Source: Arthrobacter zhangbolii
GTDB lineage: Bacteria; Actinomycetota; Actinomycetes; Actinomycetales; Micrococcaceae
Direction of reading: 5' to 3'
Assembly (NCBI RefSeq): GCF_022869865.1
Contig: NZ_CP094984.1
Coordinates: 744,001 to 808,000, forward strand
Length of the DNA stretch: 64,000 nucleotides
Below the pieces are notes generated by a model. The model searched no databases and had not been told where the DNA came from. It saw nothing but the letters and a program-made list of their open reading frames with translations. Positions within the stretch are counted from its first letter, which is position 1. Each line of letters opens with the position of its first letter. Of the stretch, positions 43,798 through 53,020 are shown in pieces. The position numbers and the translations under genes were made by a program.

Positions 43798-44151
43798 TCA
43801 CCGGCTCGCCCGGGCCGAGAGGTTCCGCCAATGAAGGACCACCGCAATAACGATCAGGGGCACGTGGATGGCCGGGAGGTTTCGAGCCAGCCAGCGCGGT
43901 AAATAGATGTCGGTGACCGACCCGGTGCTGTCTCCGAGATCGCGTGCCACCGCCGTCAGCGGGCAGTGGAATCCGTTGCCGGCGAAGACCAGGGTCTCCG
44001 CTGCCACCACAGCGGCGGCGATCCCCGCCCTCCGGTCAGACTGCCTTCGGAACCCGGCGTACAGGACGTAGAGCATGCAGGCCTCAATGGTGAACCACAA
44101 AAACGTGTGAAGAGCCTTTACCGCCCTAAGCAGTGCGCTGCGCCGGTCCAT
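43798..44151 (-). CDS. Small four-helix membrane protein
   Basis: 117 residues with about three to four hydrophobic segments (ALHTFLWFTIEACMLYVLYAG, AGIAAAVVAAETLVFAG, LPAIHVPLIVIAVVLHW). A conserved-looking GNGFHCPLTAVARDLGD lies between segments 2 and 3. I recognise the general type (common uncharacterised membrane protein) but no function. ATG start; converges with arcD. Confidence 0.6.
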   Translation of the reverse strand: MDRRSALLRAVKALHTFLWFTIEACMLYVLYAGFRRQSDRRAGIAAAVVAAETLVFAGNGFHCPLTAVARDLGDSTGSVTDIYLPRWLARNLPAIHVPLIVIAVVLHWRNLSARASR

Positions 44152-44276
44152 GCCCCATTATTGCTGCGTGCCGGCCGGAAAGTGAGCCCAGCAACCAGAC
44201 GCGGATCCCTTCACCGGCCGTGATAGCCACCAGGCACTACAGCGCGACCTGCCCGGAAGCCCCGTAGAATCGACCG

Positions 44277-44897
44277 ATGCCCGACACCTTGCAGCCCGCC
44301 ACGTCCACCGCATCGCGTACCACCACCACCTCCACCCGCCTGGCCCGGATCGTCACCGAGATCTCCGCCCCGGCCGTCCTGGTGGGGATCCTCCTGCTGC
44401 TGCAGCCCCTGCTCACCCCGGACGTGACCTGGCTGCAGGGCATCACGGCGGCGCTGTTCACCGTAGGGCTGCCCTTCGCCGGGATCCTGGTGCTGAAGCG
44501 GCGCGGCCGAGTGACCGACCATCACGTGGGTGTGCGGACCCAGCGGGCACCGATCCTGGCCGCCTCTGCAGTGTCGATGGGCATCGGCGCCCTGCTTCTG
44601 GTTCTGCTCGACGCCCCCGCAGCGATGTTCGGCGAAATCGGCGGCGTGTTCATCGGCATGATGCTGTGTCTGGCAGCCAACCTGGTGTGGAAGCTGTCGG
44701 TGCATTCCGCCGTCGCCGCCTACGTCGGGTTGGCCCTGCTCGCACCCATCCCCACGCTCGGCGCGGCACTGGCCCTGCTGCTGGCCTCGGCCACGGGCTG
44801 GTCCCGGGTGAAGCTCGGCGACCACACGCCCACCCAGGTCTTGGCCGGACACATCGCCGGCTGCCTGGCCTTCGCCCTCGCCCTGCTGCTGCCCTAA
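44277..44897 (+). CDS. PAP2-like membrane protein
   Basis: 206 residues with five to six membrane segments. PAP2 phosphatase motifs are partly kept: KLSVHSA (like SxHxA), then WSRVKLGDHTPTQVLAGH (like SR-x5-H-x3-D). The usual Asp after the His is replaced (HTPTQV), so activity may be lost or altered. TAGAAT at 44265-44270 ends 6 nt before the ATG, which fits a leaderless transcript. Confidence 0.7.
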   Translation: MPDTLQPATSTASRTTTTSTRLARIVTEISAPAVLVGILLLLQPLLTPDVTWLQGITAALFTVGLPFAGILVLKRRGRVTDHHVGVRTQRAPILAASAVSMGIGALLLVLLDAPAAMFGEIGGVFIGMMLCLAANLVWKLSVHSAVAAYVGLALLAPIPTLGAALALLLASATGWSRVKLGDHTPTQVLAGHIAGCLAFALALLLP

Positions 44898-44993
44898 GCC
44901 TCGCCGAAGCATCCCCGGATTGCGATAAAGTCAGGACAGTCTCTTCACACCAATGCAGTATGAATAAGTGTGGAAAACAACGATGGGGAAAGA

Positions 44994-45488
44994 ATGACAA
45001 TGCGTTTCGGGAAGTCCGCCGGGGAACGGGCCACCTCAAAAGCAGTGGTCGACGCCCTGAACCTGGGCGAGCACGTCACCTTCGATGACCTGCTCGCAGC
45101 CGTCACCAAGACACACGGCAAACCCATTGAACTGCGGGATATTGACTCCGCCGTCATTCCCTCCGTGACCGGGCTTTGGATTGAAAAGGACAAAAAGTCC
45201 ATCATCCTGCTGCCCTCCGGTGACAATAAACTGCACCGCACGCACGCCGCCTGCCACGAGTTCGGCCACATCCTGCTGCGCCACCAGGGCTGCGGCGGCG
45301 TGGAAACCACCATGCCCTCCCTGTTCCAGCACATCGGCAGCCGCAAGGGCATCCGCCGGATGCTCGCCCGGTCCCTGACTTGGAACGCGACCGAACGCGC
45401 CGCCGAACAGGTGGCGTACCTGCTCTCCCTGGCCCTGCTGCCCAAGGAACCCGAGAGCCCCAGCAGCTTTGAACGGACGTTCCTGTGA
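44994..45488 (+). CDS. ImmA/IrrE-like zinc metallopeptidase
   Basis: 164 residues; ATG at 44994 with GGGGAAAG upstream (an earlier in-frame GTG at 44970 has no Shine-Dalgarno). The zinc site HEFGH lies in AACHEFGHILLRH near residue 90. Proteins of this type cleave or control XRE repressors or act in stress sensing. Its stop overlaps the start of the next gene by 4 nt, and an XRE regulator sits three genes on, so a peptidase-regulator pair is likely. Confidence 0.78.
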   Translation: MTMRFGKSAGERATSKAVVDALNLGEHVTFDDLLAAVTKTHGKPIELRDIDSAVIPSVTGLWIEKDKKSIILLPSGDNKLHRTHAACHEFGHILLRHQGCGGVETTMPSLFQHIGSRKGIRRMLARSLTWNATERAAEQVAYLLSLALLPKEPESPSSFERTFL

Positions 45489-46489
45489 TCACCCTGCAGA
45501 TGCTGCCGGCCGCTGCGCTCTGGACGCTCGTGGTCATCCGGCTGATCGGCCTGCGCTTCGGCTGGAAGCCCGGCATCCTGCCCGGCATCGCCGCCGTTGC
45601 CACCGGCGCAACCCTGAACATTGACCAGGTCTACCTCTTCGTTGATTCCCTGCTGGGGGAGCGGAACCTGCTCAACCTGATCGTGCACCTGATCATGGGC
45701 GCCGGCATGACCGAACTGTGCCGGCTGCTGCTCAAGGCCACCGGCAGGACGGACGACGACGGCGGGCGGCACGTCAGGGTACTGGTCGGCCTGGGCGTTG
45801 TCCTCGCCGTGATCCAGACGACCCTGTTGCTGGTGTCCGACACCCCGGGCTCCGCCACCAACTTCACCGACGCCTTCGCGTCCATCCCCACGATCGCCCC
45901 CTACCAGGCCAGCTTCTTCGCCTGGATCGGCGTGGTGCTCGGCTACACCGGCATCGAATGCCTACGCCGGGACAAGGCCGGGGAGTCCCGGGAATTCGGC
46001 ATCGGCGTGCGCATCCTCAGTGCCGGCTGCCTCGCCGGCGTGGGCGCCGTGGCGGTGAAGATGCTGCTGATCGGGATGGAGTTCTTCGGCGTGCAGGCGC
46101 CCTTCGGCCTCTACATTGGCTACCGGATCCTCATGGCACTGACCATGCTCGGCTTCGCCGTCGGGTTCGCGGTGCCGTCCTACGCCCGGATGAAAACCGC
46201 CGCCGCCGCCCGCCGTCGTCGTGCCGAGGACCTGGACGCCCTTCGCCCCATCGTGCGCCGCCTGATGAGGACCTGCGAAGGCACCCGGGCGCTGGAAGCA
46301 GCCAACGTGTCCCTCGCCGCCCGCACCTCCAAGACCCAGCTCTACCGCTGGTTCATCCTCATCGGTGACATCCGGGTCCTGGAACCCGGGCTGCTCTCGC
46401 CGGAGGAGACCCGCATTGTTGATCAGATAGGCAGAAGAATTGAAGACACTGGAACACCCGCCCGCCGCGCAGCGCTCTCCGGCGGCTAG
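45485..46489 (+). CDS. MAB_1171c-like multi-pass membrane protein
   Basis: 334 residues, GTG start coupled to the peptidase gene. About seven hydrophobic segments in the first 230 residues, then a basic cytoplasmic C-terminal domain (RMKTAAAARRRRAEDLDALRP). It resembles the MAB_1171c family of putative transporters, which in actinobacteria is often encoded with an ImmA-type peptidase and an XRE protein. The transported or sensed molecule is unknown. Confidence 0.7.
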   Translation: MITLQMLPAAALWTLVVIRLIGLRFGWKPGILPGIAAVATGATLNIDQVYLFVDSLLGERNLLNLIVHLIMGAGMTELCRLLLKATGRTDDDGGRHVRVLVGLGVVLAVIQTTLLLVSDTPGSATNFTDAFASIPTIAPYQASFFAWIGVVLGYTGIECLRRDKAGESREFGIGVRILSAGCLAGVGAVAVKMLLIGMEFFGVQAPFGLYIGYRILMALTMLGFAVGFAVPSYARMKTAAAARRRRAEDLDALRPIVRRLMRTCEGTRALEAANVSLAARTSKTQLYRWFILIGDIRVLEPGLLSPEETRIVDQIGRRIEDTGTPARRAALSGG

Positions 46490-47024
46490 CTGGTACTCCA
46501 CAATCCTGCCGCCGGCCCTGGTGCTGGCGGTCCTCATCATCGCGGCCGGCATCGAGGCCGGGCTGCGGCTGCCGGGCGTGCTTCTGCTGCTGGTGGGCAT
46601 AGTGGTGGTGCCCGGGGTGATCTACAAGGGCACCAAGGGATGGTTCCGACGGCGCGGGATCTCGGACCGGTGGCGGGCCGCGACAGTGGCTGCGCTGATG
46701 CTGGCCGGCGCCGTCGTCTGCTACCTGCTGCCCGTGGCTTCGCCGGTGCCGCAAACGGTGACCGGGCTGCTGCTCGGCAACCTGGGGCTGGTGTTTTTCC
46801 GGCGCTGGCTCAATGTCTCGGCGCATGTGTCCGTGCTGACCTTCGGCGTGCTCTGGATGACGGCGACCTACGGGGCGGGCTGGGCGTGGCTGTTGATATT
46901 ATCGCCGTTGATGATCCTCAGCCGGGTGTCCCTCGGCGAACACAGCCTGCGGGAGGCGCTGTCCGGCGCCGCCCTGGGGCTGGCAACCTTCTGCTGCTTC
47001 CTTGCAGTGATGACTTGGAGCTGA
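46440..47024 (+). CDS. PAP2-like membrane protein, second copy
   Basis: 194 residues, TTG start 50 nt inside the end of the previous gene. About five membrane segments. PAP2-like remnants: WLNVSAHVSVLTF (SAH) and LSRVSLGEHSLREALSGAALG (SR, EH). As in the copy at 44.3 kb, the Asp after the His is missing (HSLRE), so both look like non-canonical family members. Overlap with the MAB_1171c-like gene indicates coupled translation. Confidence 0.65.
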   Translation: MKTLEHPPAAQRSPAASWYSTILPPALVLAVLIIAAGIEAGLRLPGVLLLLVGIVVVPGVIYKGTKGWFRRRGISDRWRAATVAALMLAGAVVCYLLPVASPVPQTVTGLLLGNLGLVFFRRWLNVSAHVSVLTFGVLWMTATYGAGWAWLLILSPLMILSRVSLGEHSLREALSGAALGLATFCCFLAVMTWS

Positions 47025-47027
47025 CGC

Positions 47028-47459
47028 ATGAATGATTTTGATCTTCCCCCGGAGCGCACTGCGGGCCTTCGGCGAGCCGAAACGCTGGCCCGGAAGATCA
47101 ACCTCCTGCTGGACGTCATCATGTCCGAGTCCGGCAAGCCCTTTGACTACCCGGCCATCCGGGACGGGGCGCAGAAGGCCGGCTACTACCTCTCCCGCAC
47201 CCGCTGGTCACTGCTGAAATCCGGCAAGGAGCAGGTGGTCCCGGACGAAGCGCTGCGGGCCATTGCCGCCGTTTTCGATGTGGACCCGGACTACCTGCTG
47301 CTGGAGGACGGCAACCTGCCCGAACGGGTGGAGGCCGAGCTGGAACTGCTGCGCAGCATGCGCCGCGCCGAGGTGCGCAACTTTGCGGCCCGTGCCCTGG
47401 GCCCGGTGGACCCGGAGGCACTGAAGGCCATTGCGAAGATTCTGGACGAGAGCGACTAG
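47028..47459 (+). CDS. XRE-type helix-turn-helix regulator
   Basis: 143 residues, ATG 3 nt after the previous stop. The N-terminal part (about 15-90) resembles an XRE helix-turn-helix, with AIRDGAQKAGYYLSRTRWSLLKSGK and PDEALRAIAAVFDVDPDYLL. The C-terminal 45 residues are helical and acidic. It closes the peptidase/membrane/PAP2/XRE cassette and may be controlled by proteolysis by the metallopeptidase. The 32-bp palindrome 110 bp downstream could be a binding site. Confidence 0.78.
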   Translation: MNDFDLPPERTAGLRRAETLARKINLLLDVIMSESGKPFDYPAIRDGAQKAGYYLSRTRWSLLKSGKEQVVPDEALRAIAAVFDVDPDYLLLEDGNLPERVEAELELLRSMRRAEVRNFAARALGPVDPEALKAIAKILDESD

Positions 47460-47569
47460 GCCTTCCTTTCCCAGCGGGGATCAGGTGCGGATCAGCGGAA
47501 TCGGTCCCCCCGAATAGTTACAGCCGCGAGAAAAACTTTGCGCCCCGTAAAGGGCAGTGGTACGCTCAC

Positions 47570-47601
47570 AAACATGTTTCACACATGTGTGAGACGTGTT
47601 T
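47570..47601. promoter_or_regulatory. 32-bp near-perfect palindrome, operator-like
   Basis: Centred between 47585 and 47586. The inner 14 bp (TCACACATGTGTGA) are perfect. Outward to AAACATGT/ACGTGTTT the symmetry holds in 14 of 16 pairs, and both exceptions are T opposite G. There is no loop, which argues for a protein-binding operator rather than a terminator. A possible -10, TACGCT (47561-47566), lies just before it on the plus strand. Confidence 0.65.
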
Positions 47602-47852
47602 GATAACTCGATAAACGCTGGACGGGGCAATCCTGGTCCGGGGATGTTCGTGCACCGTGACTGGGGGGTCACCGCCGAATCTCTCCGCCGCAGGAGTTCC
47701 GCTGGTTTCCGGTTGGTGGCTCGGTCCTTGATCGGGAGTGAATCAGCGGGGCGTGCCCCGTACGGCGTTTGTTGCGGATCGGATCAGGTGCCTCGGCGCC
47801 CCCGAGTCCGGATCATCCGCTGCCTGTGGGGGGACAGTGCGTGATGACAACA
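47602..47852 (+). ncRNA. Possible non-coding or leader transcript
   Basis: Between the palindrome and a strong terminator there are 250 nt on the plus strand without a convincing ORF. The region contains hairpins such as CGGGGC-GT-GCCCCG (about 47748-47761). The open frame 47596-47844 reads as low-quality Arg/Ser-rich sequence without a Shine-Dalgarno. A small RNA, or a very short peptide gene, would explain promoter-operator-terminator order. The RNA family is not recognised. Confidence 0.3.
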
Positions 47853-47888
47853 GAAGCCAGCGGATACCGTCCGCTGGCTTCGCTGTTT
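47853..47888 (+). terminator. Intrinsic terminator
   Basis: GAAGCCAGCGGA and TCCGCTGGCTTC form a perfect 12-bp stem around a 5-nt loop (47853-47881), followed by GCTGTTTT. It ends plus-strand transcription just before the convergent isomerase gene and might serve both directions. Confidence 0.8.
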
Positions 47889-47899
47889 TCCGGCCGTAA

Positions 47900-48901
<1,002 letters not shown>

Positions 48902-48946
48902 GGCTGGCTCCTTCGGGACGGGGATTATCGACGGTGACTAACTCGG

Positions 48947-50170
48947 TCAGGCGACGGGCGTCCAGACACTGGACTTGCCCGCGCTGCGGGATACGGCGTC
49001 CAGCACTTCCTGGACCTGCAGGCCGTCAGCGAACGACGGCGACGGGTCGGTTCCGGCGGCAACGGCCTCGACAAAGTCCTTGGCCTGGTGCACAAAACCG
49101 TGCTCGTAGCCCAGCGAATGTCCGGCGGGCCACCAGGCCTCCATGTAGGGATGGGCGGGTTCGGTGACCATGATCCGGGTGAAGCCCTGCCGGTCCGCCG
49201 GCGCGGTGTAGTCATAGAAGTCCAGGAAGTTCAGGTCCTCGAGGTCGAAGCTGAGCGCCCCGCGCGTGCCCGAGATTTCCACGCGCAATGCGTTCTTGCG
49301 CCCGGTGGCCATCCGGCTGGCTTCAAAGCTGCCCAGTACCCCCGTGTCGAAGCGCCCGGTGAACAGCGCGACGTCGTCCACGGTCACCGGACCGCGTTCT
49401 TCGCTGCCGCCGGCCGTCCCGCCCAGCCCGCCGCCGTGTGCCTTCCCATCGGCGTCGTCTGTTGCAGCGGCGGGGGAGTCCGCAGGGATCGGACGGGTGG
49501 GCACCAGGGTTTCCAGGGTGCCGCTGACCTCGGACAGCCGGAGCCCGGTGATGTACTGGGCCAGGTCCACGGCGTGGGCGGCCAGGTCTCCGAGCACACC
49601 GGAGCCGGCCTGTTCCTGCTGGAGCCGCCAGGTCAGTGGCGCGTCCGCGTCCACCAGCCAGTCCTGCAGGTAGACCGCCCGTACCTGGCGTACGTCGCCG
49701 ACGGCGCCGGCGGCCACGAGGTTCCGGGCATGGGTGGTGGCGGGCAGCCGGCGGTAGGTGAATCCGACCATCGCCCGTGCACCGGAGGAGGTCCGGGCAA
49801 CCGCAGCTGCCTCGGCCATGGCGCGTGCCTCGTCGGCCGTGTTGGCCAGCGGTTTTTCGCACAGCACGTGTTTGCCTGCCTGCAGCGCCGCAATGGCGAT
49901 CTCCGCGTGCGAGGCACCGGGGGTGACAATGTCGATCACGTCGATGTCCTCCCGCGCCACTGCCTCGCGCCAGTCGGTGGCAGTTTCCGCCCAGCCCCAT
50001 TTCGCGGCGGCAGCGGCGGTGCGGCCGGCATCCCGGCCCACCAGCAGCGTGGGCTCCGGCTGCAGCGGCAGGTCAAAGAACCGCGGTGCCACCCGCCAGG
50101 CCTGTGAATGGGCGGCACCCATAAAACCGTGCCCGATCATGGCCACTTTCAGGGGCTTGTTCTCCTGCAT
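48947..50170 (-). CDS. Gfo/Idh/MocA-family NAD(P)-dependent oxidoreductase
   Basis: 407 residues, ATG start with GAGGAAATCC upstream. Rossmann motif GHGFMGAAH (13-21), the family hallmark CEKPLA (104-109) and the active-site stretch GDLAAHAVDLAQ with H199. Between about 230 and 260 a Gly/Ala/Asp-rich, probably disordered insertion (TDDADGKAHGGGLGGTAGG) is present that normal family members lack. Same strand as the TIM-barrel gene, 45 nt apart, so they are one transcript. Confidence 0.9.
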   Translation of the reverse strand: MQENKPLKVAMIGHGFMGAAHSQAWRVAPRFFDLPLQPEPTLLVGRDAGRTAAAAAKWGWAETATDWREAVAREDIDVIDIVTPGASHAEIAIAALQAGKHVLCEKPLANTADEARAMAEAAAVARTSSGARAMVGFTYRRLPATTHARNLVAAGAVGDVRQVRAVYLQDWLVDADAPLTWRLQQEQAGSGVLGDLAAHAVDLAQYITGLRLSEVSGTLETLVPTRPIPADSPAAATDDADGKAHGGGLGGTAGGSEERGPVTVDDVALFTGRFDTGVLGSFEASRMATGRKNALRVEISGTRGALSFDLEDLNFLDFYDYTAPADRQGFTRIMVTEPAHPYMEAWWPAGHSLGYEHGFVHQAKDFVEAVAAGTDPSPSFADGLQVQEVLDAVSRSAGKSSVWTPVA

Positions 50171-50225
50171 GGATTTCCTCTTTCCGGGCCGTACGGGTGC
50201 GGCTGGGTAGTGCTGGATAGTGCGG

Positions 50226-50265
50226 CCGACGGCGGGACGCGTGTGTCGGTGCGTCCCGCCGTCGG
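50226..50265. terminator. Long GC hairpin between binding protein and oxidoreductase
   Basis: CCGACGGCGGGACGC (50226-50240) and GCGTCCCGCCGTCGG (50251-50265) form a perfect 15-bp stem with a 10-nt loop, 60 nt downstream of the binding-protein stop on the minus strand. There is no T-run. It may protect the binding-protein mRNA end and reduce read-through into the enzymes, which would give more binding protein than enzyme. Confidence 0.6.
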
Positions 50266-50325
50266 GCTTCCCGGGTTTGGCCGGGACCAGGCCGCGTCAC
50301 GAATCGAACGGCACGATTCGAACGG

Positions 50326-51369
50326 TCAGGATTCGAACGCGGTAGGCAGGTACTGCTCCACGTTCTCCGAGGTCACCACCGGGGCGTTGAGCACCACCCG
50401 GTTGGGTACTTCGATTTCCACCAGATCGCTCATCGCCTTGTCCTGCACCAGCAGCCGGGCCAGCCGGATGCCGTCTGCGGCCTGGGTGTGCGGATAGATG
50501 ATGGTGGCCTGCATCACGCCGTCGCCGGACTGGATCTCGCGCATGGCGTTGGCCGAGCCGGCGCCGCCCACCATGATGAACTCGTCGCGTCCGGCGGCGT
50601 CGATGGCGGCCAGGACGCCGATGCCCTGATCGTCGTCGTGGTTCCACAGGGCATCGATTTCGGGTGCGGCGGAGAGCAGCTGGGATGCTGCGGCCTCGCC
50701 GCCCTGGACGGTGAAGTCCGCGGCCACCCGGTTGCTGACCTCAAGCCCGCAGCCGGCCAGGGCGTCCTCGAAGCCCTGGCTGCGGTCCTGGGTGAGCGGC
50801 AGCGAGTCGATGCCGGCAATCTCCGCCACAACGGCGTCGGGGTTATCGCCGACCTGTTCACAGATATAGGTGCCGGCGCTGACGCCCATGCCGTAGTTAT
50901 CGCCCAGCACGGTGGCGCGGGCCGCAAACGGGCTGGAGAACTCCCGGTCCACGTTGATCACCGGAATCCCGGCCTCCATGGCCCGCGTGGCGACGTCGGT
51001 CAGGGCGGCGCCGTCCGTTGGCAGGAGGACAATCGCGTCCACCTGGTCATTGATGAACTGTTCCACCTGGCTGATCTGGAGGTTGGCGTCATTGGTGCCC
51101 TCCGCCACGCGCAGGTCAATGTCCGGGTATTTCTCGGCTTCCGCCAGGGCCGCCGAGTTGATGGCGCCCAGCCAGCCGTGGTCTGCCGCGGGGCCGGAGA
51201 ACCCGATGACGGCGGTTTCGCCCTCAGCCTGGTTACCCTCGGCCGAGTTGTTGGTTGGTTCGCTGTTGCTTTCATCGCCGCTGGTACATCCGGTGAGGAC
51301 CAGCGCGCCGGCGGCAATACACGCCGCGGTGGCCGCGAACTGCCTCCTGCCCGTCATGCGTCCATGCAT
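50326..51369 (-). CDS. Sugar ABC transporter substrate-binding lipoprotein
   Basis: 347 residues. Lipoprotein signal: MTGRRQF, hydrophobic core, then the lipobox LVLTGC, followed by a Ser/Asn/Glu-rich linker. The mature part is a periplasmic-binding fold of the ribose type (VIGFSGPAADHGWLGAIN, VDAIVLLPTDGAALTD, IPVINVDREF). AGGAG precedes the ATG. It is divergent from the ATPase/permease genes with which it should work, and delivers a sugar to them at the outer membrane face. Confidence 0.9.
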   Translation of the reverse strand: MHGRMTGRRQFAATAACIAAGALVLTGCTSGDESNSEPTNNSAEGNQAEGETAVIGFSGPAADHGWLGAINSAALAEAEKYPDIDLRVAEGTNDANLQISQVEQFINDQVDAIVLLPTDGAALTDVATRAMEAGIPVINVDREFSSPFAARATVLGDNYGMGVSAGTYICEQVGDNPDAVVAEIAGIDSLPLTQDRSQGFEDALAGCGLEVSNRVAADFTVQGGEAAASQLLSAAPEIDALWNHDDDQGIGVLAAIDAAGRDEFIMVGGAGSANAMREIQSGDGVMQATIIYPHTQAADGIRLARLLVQDKAMSDLVEIEVPNRVVLNAPVVTSENVEQYLPTAFES

Positions 51370-51487
51370 GGTGTTCTCCTCTGTCGATAGAGCACTACTG
51401 GGGTGACATGCGTCACAGTAACAGAAGTCCGACGATAAAGCGCCAAGATACTACTGGCAATCGACATAAGTGTGTAAGCTCCGTCAC

Positions 51488-53020
51488 ATGGCCGCATCCC
51501 ACGTCTCCTCCGAGCCCGCCGTTGCGCTGCTCGAGGTTCACAATCTCAGCAAGAGTTTCGCCGGAGTCCGCGCGCTCAAAGGAGTGAATCTGCAGGTACT
51601 TCCCGGTGAGGTGCACTGCGTGCTCGGCCAGAACGGTGCGGGCAAATCCACCCTGATCAAGGCCCTCTCCGGTGTGCACCAGCCGGATTCCGGCGAGATC
51701 CGCTGGAACGGGGAACCGGTGACACTCTCCGGCCCGACGGCGGCGCTGGACCTGGGCATTGCCACCATGTACCAGGAACTGGATGTGGTGGACGGGCTGA
51801 GTGTCGCGGAGAATATCTTCCTCGGCCATGAGGACTCCCGGGCCGGCGTGCTGCGGGTCCGGGATGCCCGCCGCCGGGCCCGGGAACTGCTCGCCCGGCT
51901 CGGGCACACCGACATCGCCCCGTCGGCCGAAGTGGGCAGCCTGTCCGCGGCCGGCAAGCAGATGGTGAGCATGGCCCGGGCCCTCTCCCGCAACGCCCGG
52001 CTGATCATTATGGACGAGCCCAGCGCCATCCTGGATGTGGGGGAGGTGGCCAACCTGTTCCGGGTGATCCGCGAGCTCACCGGCCAGGGCATCGCCATTG
52101 TCTACATCTCGCACCGGCTGGAGGAGATCCGGCAGATCGGCGACCGGATCTCGGTGATCAAGGACGGCTCCAGTACCGCCTCCTCGCTGCCGGTGGAGGG
52201 CACGTCCCGGGCGGACCTGGTCCGGCTGATGACCGGGCGCGACGTTGCCCACGCCTTTCCGCCGCGGATCCCCGTGCCCGGTGCGGCGCCCGTGGTGCTG
52301 GAGGTCCAGGACCTGGGCCTGGCCGGCTCCTTCACCGGGGTGAGCTTCACCGTCCGCGCCGGCGAGGTGTTCGGCCTCGCCGGGCTGGTGGGCTCGGGCC
52401 GCTCGGAAATCCTGGAAACCATCTACGGTGCCCGCCGTGCCACTGCGGGAACGGTGCGGGTCAACGGCACCACCCTGCAGCCCGGCTCCGTGCCGGCGGC
52501 GATAGGCGCGGGCCTCGGCCTGTCCCCGGAGGAACGCAAAAGCCAGGGCCTGCTGCTGGAGGAACCCATCTACCGCAACGCCACGCTCTCCACCTTCGCC
52601 CGGTTCGCCCGGCGTGGGCTGCTGAATGAGCGGCGGGAGAAGGAAGCCACCCGCACCCAGGCGGCCGCAGTGCAGCTGCATCCGGCGGACCCGGACCGGC
52701 CCGCCCGCACCCTCTCCGGCGGCAACCAGCAAAAGGTGCTGCTGGCCCGCTGGCTGCTGCACGGCACTAAGGTCCTGCTGCTCGATGAACCCACCCGCGG
52801 CGTCGACGTCGGCGCCAAAACCGAGATCTACGCACTGATCCGCAACCTGGCCGCCGACGGCGTGGCCGTGGTGGTGGTCTCCAGCGAACTGGAGGAGGTG
52901 CTCGGGCTGGCGGACCGGGTGCTTGTGCTCGACGCCGGCCGGGTGCTCGCCACCGGCAATGCCACTGATCTGGACGAGCACGCCGTGCTTGACCTCGTGC
53001 TGAAAGGAAACGCGCAGTGA
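51488..53020 (+). CDS. Sugar ABC transporter ATP-binding protein (two ABC domains)
   Basis: 510 residues from an ATG; TAAGCT (51475-51480) ends 7 nt before it, consistent with a leaderless mRNA. Two ABC halves as in RbsA: the first has Walker A GQNGAGKST, a degenerate signature VGSLSAAGKQM and Walker B LIIMDEPS; the second has a weak Walker A (GLVGSGRSE), signature LSGGNQQK and LLLDEPTRGVD. In the first half the usual signature LSVGQ/LSxAxxQ is LSAAGKQ. Partner of the downstream permease (4-nt overlap, GTGA). Confidence 0.92.
   Translation: MAASHVSSEPAVALLEVHNLSKSFAGVRALKGVNLQVLPGEVHCVLGQNGAGKSTLIKALSGVHQPDSGEIRWNGEPVTLSGPTAALDLGIATMYQELDVVDGLSVAENIFLGHEDSRAGVLRVRDARRRARELLARLGHTDIAPSAEVGSLSAAGKQMVSMARALSRNARLIIMDEPSAILDVGEVANLFRVIRELTGQGIAIVYISHRLEEIRQIGDRISVIKDGSSTASSLPVEGTSRADLVRLMTGRDVAHAFPPRIPVPGAAPVVLEVQDLGLAGSFTGVSFTVRAGEVFGLAGLVGSGRSEILETIYGARRATAGTVRVNGTTLQPGSVPAAIGAGLGLSPEERKSQGLLLEEPIYRNATLSTFARFARRGLLNERREKEATRTQAAAVQLHPADPDRPARTLSGGNQQKVLLARWLLHGTKVLLLDEPTRGVDVGAKTEIYALIRNLAADGVAVVVVSSELEEVLGLADRVLVLDAGRVLATGNATDLDEHAVLDLVLKGNAQ

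Noticed and set aside
47570-47601. Palindrome as terminator of the XRE cassette
   Set aside because: It has no loop and is AT-rich without a T-run; an operator is more plausible, and a true terminator lies at 47853.
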